Origin: Tethya wilhelma
Taxonomy: Eukaryota; Porifera; Demospongiae; Tethyida; Tethyidae
DNA: 64,000 nt
Assembly: GCA_964030475.1 (NCBI GenBank)
Contig: CAXIPT010000037.1
Coordinates: forward strand, 1-64,000
Reading direction: 5' to 3'
Part shown: one piece after another, positions 56,042 to 64,000 of the stretch
Numbering within the stretch: the stretch's first letter is position 1
Layout: every line of letters starts with the position of its first letter
Translations under genes and position numbers: made by a program
The notes under the pieces: generated by a model
What the model saw: the letters and a program-made list of their open reading frames with translations, nothing else
What the model was told of the DNA's origin: nothing
The model's database searches: none

Positions 56042-56608
56042 TGCTGCTTGCTTTCTCGCTTTAAAAATTTTTTTTTGAGCTGCAGGTTCTCTTTATGGTA
56101 AAGGTCGTCCAGTTTACATGCTCCTAATTATCAGGTTGGAAATAGGCGTGGTCAAGTTACTTATAAACTAGCCCATGTGTCCGCGATTTAGTGACCGCAG
56201 AGTTTATACAGAAGCTGTATGCTGTGCTGAAGTCGAGTTCAGGAAAGATTTATATATTTTACAGAGTCAAAAGGTCTCATATAGGTGAGTGTGTTATTAG
56301 TAAAAGCCGTTACTTTTCTGGTGTTCCTTTGTCCGTCTATACCAACGTCTTATGCGATAATTTTATGGCGGCTAGTATCTTGAAGTTTGTGTTTTGCCTG
56401 TACAAGAAATGTGTGTTTCAGAGTTTCTACTGTTAATTAGTGTAAGTTGGCTATTGTTTTCGCTTTCCCATTTTTAGTGTTATTGAAAAGTTTATTGGTG
56501 AAAAATGGTTTAGAAGTATTTAAGATTCTTGTGGCTTTTTTATGTCAGTGGATAGCACCAGTGTTTACTACTTAGCACATCATTGTGCAAACTATGACTA
56601 TAGTTGGG

Positions 56609-56610
<2 letters not shown>
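56042..56610. other. Upstream region of LAGE3
   Basis: Likely promoter of LAGE3. An open frame on the plus strand at 56191-56436 starts with GTG, not ATG, and has no recognisable domain, so it is not called. Confidence 0.35.

Positions 56611-56684
<74 letters not shown>
56611..56684. repeat. (TC)n microsatellite
   Basis: About 74 bp of TC with one interruption. Confidence 0.95.
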
Positions 56685-57816
56685 GTGCATGTCCTCTATC
56701 CGTCTGTGTAAATTAAATGTGTTTGATAATGTTTGCATACATTTGTGTAGGACTGTATATAAAGCTTTGGCTGTGTGTGTTAATTTGTGTGTGTACAAGT
56801 GTGTCTGGGGTGTGCACATGTGTATTGAAGTGTGTGAACACAAGGCTGTACATACTATGGACACATCCCTCAAGGTGTACTAGAGAGACTCCCTAACTCA
56901 ATGTGTGGTGAGTCTGACTCCTGCAGGTAGTGGCCTATAGTACATGTGGTTACATGTGATTTGGTTTTCAGGTTGTGATGTTCTTCAAAATGCCTCACCT
57001 GGTGGACTAGAATTGTATTTCAACTCTGTTATATAGTCAGCCTTGCAAACTTAATGCCTATTCCTGCATGCTCACTGACCATTGAGAGTTGATGGAATGC
57101 TAGAAACTAATCTCAAATGTTCTTGCTTGGAAACAAAACAAAAATCCAGGCCTTTTATTAACTTTTAACCTGGCCATCTTACTTATCCTTCTGAACTGAA
57201 ATCTAAACGTCTTCTAAAAGCCTCCAACAGTCTTCCAGTAGACTATATATATATCATAAGAGTTGAAAATCATTTTCCCATAAGGCCATATTGAGACTGG
57301 TTACATAATCATTATGTACACAGTGTATCTCACAGTAGCACCTTCATAAATGGCCATTTGGCACACTTGGAGTTAATCTCAGTGTACTCTCTTCTCCCAC
57401 AAAGCCAGAGGTATGTCTCAGTTATTACTGCACTAAAAAGGGGTGATGTATTTCTCTTATAAGCACAGGAGTAAGCCCATTGTGCTGTGTTATGTGTTTG
57501 CACCTTGCTCTGAATGGATGTGGAGTATCAGATTGTCACCTTGTCCTACTGTATACCAAAAATAGTGTGCAGTTAGTGGAATCAATGTTAGTGTACTACA
57601 TCACGTATGATATCTTGTGTATGTAGTTGCTCTACTTTAGCATGCATCCACAAATCTTTTTCTTTTCTAGTTGCAGCCAGCTTGATTTGAAATTGAAAAT
57701 GGTTTGAGTTATTTTTTCCTAGCTCAGAACTATCAGATTGTGTTCTCCCTATTGTACGTGAGCTTCAGTTGAGACCGGCTGGATCTTGTCTTGGGTTATA
57801 CGAATGAATAGTTGCA
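56685..57816. other. Intergenic
   Basis: No gene or recognised repeat. Ends at the single N at 57817. Confidence 0.4.
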
Positions 57817-57817
57817 N

Positions 57818-58574
57818 TGTCTGCTAGTGATGTTGCCCTCACTCATGGCTTCAAGGAAGTCAGTGATCTCATTCTACAACACAGTCACTCCAAACAACAG
57901 AACACAATCAATGAGGTAGACATCAGATAGATAAAACTATAGCCCCATTTACACACACACACACTAAATTAAATATGGTTTGAAACTAATGCTCATTGGT
58001 ACACATTAGAGCGTCTATATACATGTCCCATGGATTAGCCTTTAGCTGGATTATAATGTGCATAAGTACTGTGTGTAAACGGGGCTTAAATCCTTTCAAA
58101 ATGAACTAAGGTAACTAATATGTTTGTTGTAATTGACTCTTCAGGAAGTCAGTGCTCCTCAAGCCCCTGTCAGTCCCTCCCAACCACAGAACACAGTCAG
58201 TGAGGTAGGTACACAAGAAATAGTTCATCTTTACAATCAATAATTGTTGGATGAGTTGATCCAACAGACTGCCATGTGATGGTGTTGCTAGCTGGTGTTA
58301 TGTGTCCCTCTCTTGTCCTCAGGAGACCAGGAGAAGAGTGCTGACTGCTGGGGACTATTTCCGGGCCTTGATGGACTTCTTCCTCCCTGAGAAGGCCAAG
58401 AAGAGAGAAACCCTTCACGGTGATGATGTCATCAATGATGATGATGATGATGTCACACCAAGTGGGGGCGGAGTTGGAGGCCGTGGTGAGAGACCAAAGA
58501 GAACTCTGTGGCAGAGACTCAGAGGAAGAAGGCCCCGTGGTAGAGACACACCTGTCACCCCCTCACAACATTAG
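57818..58574 (+). CDS. C-terminal three exons of an unrecognised protein
   Basis: Exons 57818(N-limited)-57915, 58145-58204 and 58323-58574, all phase 0, donors GTAGAC and GTAGGT. The first encodes SASDVALTHGFKEVSDLILQ, which resembles the tail of an ankyrin repeat. The second encodes EVSAPQAPVSPSQPQNTVSE. The last encodes DYFRALMDFFLPEKAKKR, an aspartate run from an ATG-rich repeat (DDDDD near 58435-58452), GGGVGGRGERPKR, LWQRLRGRRPRGRD and ends QH before TAG at 58572-58574. NTINE and NTVSE exon ends are similar, suggesting exon duplication. The basic arginine-rich C-terminus could bind nucleic acid or act as a localisation signal. The upstream part is missing at the N. Confidence 0.6.
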
Positions 58575-58919
58575 CACACCAGCACACACTATGCTCACCT
58601 TTCACTTTTGCCATGTACTTTTATGCAATTTGAACTGATTACATGTACACATTACACACATTTTTTCTCTTTATTTGTTGCCATGCACTTTAATTACTGA
58701 CTGATCCTGCAAACCACGCAATGTACATTTCCTTTTTCCATTTTCTTTTTTTGTTTTTATTGTTTTGTTATTTTTGTAGTTTGTGAAAATATATAATTGT
58801 ATACACATGTACAATTTTCAACAGTTACTATAATTATAATATTTGGTTGAACTTTGACCTCTAATATATACTACTTTCAGTTTCAATGTTAGTGCCCATA
58901 TGGTCTGGTACCCTCCTCC

Positions 58920-58920
<1 letters not shown>

Positions 58921-58989
<69 letters not shown>
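58921..58989. repeat. (GA)n microsatellite
   Basis: About 69 bp of GA directly after a GGAG sequence, between the plus-strand gene end and the CCT2 exon. Confidence 0.95.
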
Positions 58990-58994
<5 letters not shown>

Positions 58995-59234
58995 GGCAAT
59001 GGGAGGCAGCAAAAATGTACAGTAACAAACAAGGTTTGATGAGTCACCACATTCTGTATGCTTAGTCAGCACTTAAATCAGCAACAATATTATACATGTT
59101 CACACATAACTATTAGTTACTAGACAAGCTTCCCCGGATCTCAAATTATTCTAAATTGTAAAGACAGGCTTTTCAGGAACTTTTGGTGCCATGAAAATTT
59201 GTAGCCATACGGTATACTACTTATTATGTCTTAC

Positions 59235-59449
59235 CTGTTAATGAAGCAGTTAATGTTGTGTTTGAGGATCAGGTCAACTTTGTCTTTCATCTTCTCTTTC
59301 TCTGCCACCTCCAGCTCGGCTACCTTGGCTGTCGACTCCATACGAACTTTGGATCCAAACACTTTAATCTTGTCCGTATCCATGGCAATATTGGCAATGA
59401 GGATATGAGCACCTTCAAGATGTTCACGCACACTCGTGTCATACCTCCT
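59235..59449 (-). CDS. CCT2: Single exon of a CCT2-like chaperonin subunit
   Basis: Between a TGTGCAG acceptor and GTAAGA donor, 215 nt encode [40 protein letters not shown] and [14 protein letters not shown]. This matches the apical-domain region of CCT beta (ILIAN.GMDTDKIK..GS.VR..STAKVAE.E.AEKEKM...ILKH.INCFINRQ). The first residues ([10 protein letters not shown]) do not fit the family, so the true acceptor may be further in. No neighbouring exon was found within several kilobases on the minus strand. Product, if real: cytosolic TRiC folding of actin and tubulin. A stray exon, pseudogene or misjoined contig is possible. Confidence 0.72.
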
Positions 59450-59471
59450 CTGCACAGTGACAAATACACAC

Positions 59472-59515
59472 TCACACACACACACACTTACACACACACA
59501 CACGCACACACACAC

Positions 59516-59550
<35 letters not shown>
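59472..59550. repeat. (CA)n-rich microsatellite
   Basis: Imperfect CA repeat lying immediately upstream of the CCT2 exon; another pure CA tract follows at about 59723-59754. Confidence 0.92.
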
Positions 59551-59554
<4 letters not shown>

Positions 59555-59721
59555 ATAGAAATATTTTGTTGGAAGATTACATTGTGACTTTTTCAAAGAA
59601 ATCACATGCTACTAAGTAAACAGAAATATACATGTAGTACTATCCCCACTAGTAATACAATACACTTAAAAATGCATACAACTTGTTGACCTACTACTGT
59701 TGCTCAGCAACTTCCAACACG

Positions 59722-59757
<36 letters not shown>

Positions 59758-60402
59758 TATAAAAAGTTAATTGTATCAAACACTTGAAATATTTATACTC
59801 TTTATCATGTAATCACGAACACACTGTGCTTGCACTACAAGTAAGTTGGAATCGGAATCTGGTCATACTCACTTCATCTCCTAGCTGATGAGGAAGGAGT
59901 TAGGGTGAGTAGTGGCCACAGCCAGCTGTATACAGAGACTCCGCCCCACAAGTCAGTCTCTGGAGCAGTGGACCACCTCAGTACTAGTAGCAGCTAATGA
60001 AGACTGGACTACATTAACCACCAGCTGCTAGCACTTCATGAGGGGCCCCTTCTGTTAGGGTGTAATATGATGAGAGCAGAGGGATAAAATTATGACATCA
60101 TTTGATATCGGACCACTGAAAGTATTTTATACAAGATCATTTTTAATACATATCCATGCATTATGACACTGTAATACCTATAGTTCATGTTGCACGGTGT
60201 CCTTTTTCAAACTATTGGAGGTGTATGGCCATGCTCAGCTCCAGAAACATAAACTTGTTGCTTGGGTCGACAAAATTGCACACAGCATCTATGACTAAAT
60301 CTTTGCTGCATGTTGTTGTGACGACCTTTACCAATTGTTCAGAGAGACATGCTTCAAAAGTTTGTGATTTTCTCTCCCTTATCTCTCGTCCCAAATAGAA
60401 CT

Positions 60403-60714
60403 ATGGCCCGTGTAGAAGTTCCCTCTAAGAAGCAGAAGCTACAAGCTGTTGTCATGGGCGAGTGCGGCTACTGTGGAAAAGCCGCTCTTGAAATGAGGAA
60501 GAAAATACCTTTGGAGCCAGTGACTCTGAAACCTAAAGGATTCTATCACTTGAGCTGCCTAAGAGGTCCAAAGCCATGGAGATCAGTTTGTGAGTGTTCC
60601 CTTGTGTGTTCTGTGACCCCCTGGGACAGGAGAGCTGTCAACGACCAAACCGCTTCAACTGTAAATAACTTACATTGCCAGAAATACGCGGACACGGAAA
60701 AAAAATTTACGTAA
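60403..60714 (+). CDS. Hypothetical small cysteine-containing protein
   Basis: From ATG at 60403 (an earlier in-frame ATG exists at 60349) to TAA at 60714: MARVEVPSKKQKLQAVVMGE then CGYCGKAALEMRKK, HLSCLRGPKPW and CECSLVC. The paired cysteines could bind zinc. Not recognised. The second half may be intron read-through. Confidence 0.3.
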   Translation: MARVEVPSKKQKLQAVVMGECGYCGKAALEMRKKIPLEPVTLKPKGFYHLSCLRGPKPWRSVCECSLVCSVTPWDRRAVNDQTASTVNNLHCQKYADTEKKFT

Positions 60715-61499
60715 TCTCTCCGTATACTACTTCCGCTCTTAAGTACTAGAGTGATAGGCGCTTACCTGGAATCAACCCTTTCCAAAGTACTTTCTTGAAA
60801 TGTATGGCCTGGTTTTATATCTAGACATGATAGTTACTTCTTGCAAAAAACTTTCAAGTCTAACCGTTACTCTCAGAATATTCCAGAAACAAAAGTTTGT
60901 TAACTATTACTCGACTCGACCTCTCCGTATTGTGCTAGTTAATTTTCATCCGGACCTCTTCCAAACACCCTGCGTTTGCATGCTAACCGTGAAAAAATTT
61001 TCAGATGTATGGCATGCAATTGACCAACTGAGGGTTAAACTTCACAAAAATAGTCTTGAAGGTCACGCTTGCCCATCTCAGAATATTCCAGGCAAGTTTA
61101 AAGTACTATACTAAACTGCTATTATGACATCATTATAAATTACGTCATCACACAATATTGCTGATTCAGCAGTTTCGCTAAAATTACAGATCGCTTAGAA
61201 ATCTCTCTATTTTGCTTTCTGGCTCCAAGAAGAAGAGTTTTGTGTCCTTAGTAGTCACTTCTGGCTGTCTGGAGTGTGTCTTTACAAGCGCTTCTGGATA
61301 ATTTGAAGAATTCTGGATTTAATGATATTCATATATTCATGTATGTGGGCGTTCCGTACATGTCCTCTATTTGTATTGCAATTTCTGGCAATGAATAGTC
61401 ATGGAGGTTCATGGTCATGCTCAGCTTATAAATTATGGTCGGTGCACATTTAGTACATTCTATAGATAAATTCACAGACCTTGTAATTCGAATATACAA
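60715..61499. other. No supported gene
   Basis: One 104-codon frame (60800-61114) has no recognisable feature. No repeat seen. Confidence 0.35.
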
Positions 61500-61815
61500 C
61501 ATGTAAAATTCGTATATCGCATATGTTGTATGTCGAATGTCGGATGTTTTATGTTGTACAACATGCGACATTCGAATGTTGTATGTTCGAATGTCGTATG
61601 TTGAATGTCGTATGTTGTACACCATTCAAATATACAACAAGCGACATTTGAATGTCATATGTTTGTATGTTGTACAACATACTGTACGACATTTGAATAT
61701 TGCATATTGTATGTCGAATGTCGCATGTTGTATGTTGTACAACATGTGACATTTGAATGTCGTATGTTTGTATGTTCGTATGTTGTCGTATGTTCAAATA
61801 TCGTATGTTTTCTTG
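61500..61815. repeat. Cryptic minisatellite of CATACGACATTC / GAATGTCGTATG units
   Basis: About 300 bp made of interleaved short units (TGTCGTATGTTG, TTCGAATGTCG, TGTACAACAT) in both orientations. It gives many local dyads such as TGTTGTACAACA and a strong hairpin potential. No fixed period is evident by eye. Confidence 0.75.
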
Positions 61816-61849
61816 TGCACTGCATTTGATTTCCAAGAGTACGTATCAT

Positions 61850-61915
61850 AATTCCACAGAATGAATTCTTTACACAGTCTTGTAATAGCCATTCCATGTT
61901 GTTTGATCTATAACT
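61850..61915 (-). repeat. Decayed arm of the 5028-type foldback element
   Basis: GAATTCTTTACACAGTCTTG, then AGCCATTCCATGTTGTTTG, resembles the right arm at 5186-5235. Confidence 0.5.
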
Positions 61916-62026
61916 TTATACTTTTATTTCTCTCTCGATCTCTGTTCCTGACAGGTTATATCTTGTGTAATAAATAACTCCGTCTGACATCATACGAAAA
62001 TTCCTGTAAACTCCACCCCTCCCTAG

Positions 62027-63486
62027 AAGATGTAAAGAACGTTGTTAGCTGTGATCAGCACATCATATCTTCTCTCATCCTTCCTGATCTGGTTCTGCTG
62101 GCCAACTACTTCTTTGGCGTCTATCTCTTCACCAAGATAGAGACCGAGTATACCTCTTTAGGCTTGCTAGTCATGTGAGTGTCATGTGATAGTGCATGTG
62201 AGCATCATTTGATCTGTTGAATGTGATAGAGCTTAGCAGAGATGGAATGACACTAACTGTTTAGCTATGTGTTATTTTAGTTGTGGATTTACAGCTGTTT
62301 TTTTAGCAGTTGTTTCAAATTGTGTATCATTGACAGCTCTCTTTATGGTGGTGATTGTGAGGAAACAAGTCCTAGCTTTCTGTTGTGAGAAGGGCAATGT
62401 TCTGGTCATAGGGTTGTATTGTGTTTACGATTTTAACAGACTTTCATCAGGAATAAAACTTTAATTTTGTCTACAATGTTTCGAGAACTCTCTAACTCTC
62501 TTCATCAGGTAGAAGGTTTCAGAGACCTTTTGAAATGTTGTAGACAAAATAAAGTTTTGTTACTAGTGAAAGTCTGTTAAAATCATGAACACAAGTCTTA
62601 GCTTTACTTGACCCTTGACCCTTGATAGATCAATGTGTTAATGTTATATTCTATGATTATATATCATAATACACAAATCACATGGAGCATTACTTTAATC
62701 CATGACTTGTACATGTATTTCTCTCATGAATAATCATTGAATTCCATTCACTGATCAATAAAGAAAACCTTATACATTTCACAAACATTTCTACTAACTA
62801 ACTTCATTTAAAACCTACATTGTATAATCATGTGCATATACTGTAGGTCTTTATAAAGAACTCTGAAGCTCAGACTGGTGGCTCCAGTAAGAGGCTAGTA
62901 ACAGTCATAGTGTGAGTCATATAGTAGCACACACACACACACATGTGTACAACCATGCACATGACATTGTAGTGTGTTGGTTGTGGTACACCACTAACTG
63001 GTGTGTCTGTTTGATGTTTAGGCCATGCAAATTAAGTTTTTAGTTTCTCGTCCCCGCCCGTACCTGTATCGAACTCGCCGTGTTCATCTTTGATATTTAA
63101 CCATCGCAATGACGTATAATCTATTTTAGGTGAGTGTGGTCAGATTACGTGCACGCATGCTGTCATTTTTAGCTCTCCACACGCTAGCAGAGCAGGTTAA
63201 TTAGTGGGAAGTGTGATATCAAATATCAAAATCAACCGTGCCCCGTGTATACTTCTCAAAAGTCTATAGGACGAGAAACTAAAAATTTAATTTGCATCCA
63301 TGGCCTTATACAGGAAGCATGAATTTTTGGTACTTTACGAATTTTCCTAATTTTCGTAACTAACCCCTGAAATAAATTTTCCCTCCCACAAAATTTTTTT
63401 CTGAGATCAAAGGCGGTGTAAACATGTTAATAGTTTCAAATAAGATTTTGTAGCTGACAAAATTAATGTTGATGCTATGTCTTTTT

Positions 63487-63530
<44 letters not shown>

Positions 63531-63911
63531 TAGCACCCTAGCTCTTTGTCTGTGGACGGTTTGTGTGGCTCATCTTCTCTCTCAGTATTCGTATCATGAC
63601 AGCCATCTCTGTGGAGCTCTTCAGCTCATATGTCATCATCTTGTGGCCTTCTAATATAAGGTACATGATTGTATTTCATTTTGTATCCTCACACCCTCAC
63701 ACCCTCACACCCTCACATGGTTAGATTCGAAGACACTGCCAAAATTGTTCTCCTCCTTCTCTCTTTGTTTGGTTTCTTCAACTTTGACCTTGTCTACCTG
63801 TTCTCCATCATGAACTATGTAGCTCAGAGTGAGTTCAATGTCTACCTCCTCTGGGACATCAGGAGGCTGCTCCAGACAAAGAAATATGACACCATTGATG
63901 GGTTCATGAAG
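62027..63911 (+). CDS. Multi-pass membrane protein, internal exons (continues past window)
   Basis: Exons 62027-62174, 62281-62368, 62847-62911, 63542-63660 and 63725-63911, plus strand, with canonical or near-canonical splice sites. Hydrophobic segments: SLILPDLVLLANYFFGVYLF; GFTAVFLAVVSNCVSLTALF; CGRFVWLIFSLSIRIMTAIS with VELFSSYVIILW; KIVLLLLSLFGFFNFDLVYL. The last exon ends WDIRRLLQTKKYDTIDGFMK. That suggests at least four membrane spans. Phases match for exons 1-2, 2-3 and 4-5. Exon 3 to 4 needs the donor GTGTGA at 62910 instead of GTGAGT, or an unseen exon. Family not recognised; first exon and C-terminus not visible. Two MITEs lie in its introns. Confidence 0.6.
62429..62584. mobile_element. 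Hairpin MITE in intron
   Basis: GATTTTAACAGACTTTCA at the left, TGAAAGTCTGTTAAAATC at the right, with further pairing of TTTTGTCTACAA/TTGTAGACAAAA. 156 bp. Confidence 0.88.
63021..63305. mobile_element. TIR MITE in intron
   Basis: GGCCATGCAAATTAAGTTTT...CTCGTCC is mirrored by GGACGAGAAACTAAAAATTT...CCATGGCC. The flanks GTTTA and TTATA suggest a TTA duplication. 285 bp, no ORF. Confidence 0.85.
63490..63532. repeat. (TC)n microsatellite at a splice acceptor
   Basis: Lies 9 bp before the acceptor CACCCTAG of exon 63542-63660 and appears to serve as its polypyrimidine tract. Confidence 0.9.
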
Positions 63912-64000
63912 GTAAGTTCCTTGAGTGTTAATTTCTTACTTCTAATAGTTAAAAATGACTTGGTTGTACACAGCAAGGTTTGCTAAATGTAAGTAAAGAG

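Noticed and set aside
60800..61114. 104-codon frame
   Set aside because: No domain, no splice or start support, composition like the surrounding non-coding DNA.

Overview
This is a eukaryotic, metazoan genomic scaffold piece. The evidence is spliced genes with GT-AG introns encoding animal-conserved proteins (a CLASRP-like SR protein, a LAGE3/Pcc1 KEOPS subunit, one exon of a CCT2-like chaperonin), plus ankyrin-repeat, TKL-type kinase and Kelch genes and a dense load of transposable elements. The mixture (Ty3/gypsy, BEL/Pao, DIRS-like gag, a KDZ transposase, many hairpin MITEs, abundant dinucleotide repeats) suggests an early-branching invertebrate such as a sponge. That species guess is inference, not proof.

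Layout. 0-2.7 kb: a minus-strand Ty3/gypsy gag-pol running off the window edge, with its LTR. 3.6-4.1 kb: two minus-strand exons of a cysteine-rich, EGF-like protein. 5-13.5 kb: three ankyrin exons embedded in nested repeats (foldback elements, an unclassified retroposon here called R1, a composite hairpin element here called X). 13.5-15.1 kb: a broken BEL/Pao pol. 15.7-16.7 kb: the longest R1 copy. 17.4-18.5 kb: six exons of a KDZ transposase gene, cut by a second gypsy copy (18.6-20.8 kb) that itself carries a 741-bp DNA insertion and ends in a 100-N gap. 21.3-22.7 kb: a spliced DIRS-like gag gene. 22.7-24.2 kb: two copies of one TIR element. 24.8-25.5 and 29.6-31.7 kb: a kinase fragment and a frameshifted kinase/coiled-coil/Kelch gene. 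25.6-46.2 kb: a degenerating ankyrin block made of 99-nt phase-0 exons plus 2-kb duplicated repeat segments.

34.5-35.2 and 46.8-56.0 kb (minus strand): LAGE3 (three exons, 91 aa), then the CLASRP-like gene in at least 15 exons. The CLASRP 3' end is present twice, and only the distant copy at 34.5 kb has the stop-codon exon. A 1.34-kb TIR transposon carrying a Ulp1-like protease plus PHD finger is nested in a CLASRP intron. 57.8-64 kb: a small plus-strand C-terminal gene fragment, an orphan CCT2 exon, a cryptic minisatellite and a multi-pass membrane protein gene that continues past the window.

There is no operon logic. The host genes are independent, and most of the sequence is a record of repeated insertion, inversion and duplication. 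Single N bases occur at 14 places, several of them at microsatellites, repeat edges or inside exons, and probably mark contig joins. Several broken genes and duplicated exons may therefore be assembly or haplotype artefacts. I saw no rRNA, tRNA or CRISPR array, but I could not run a dedicated search.
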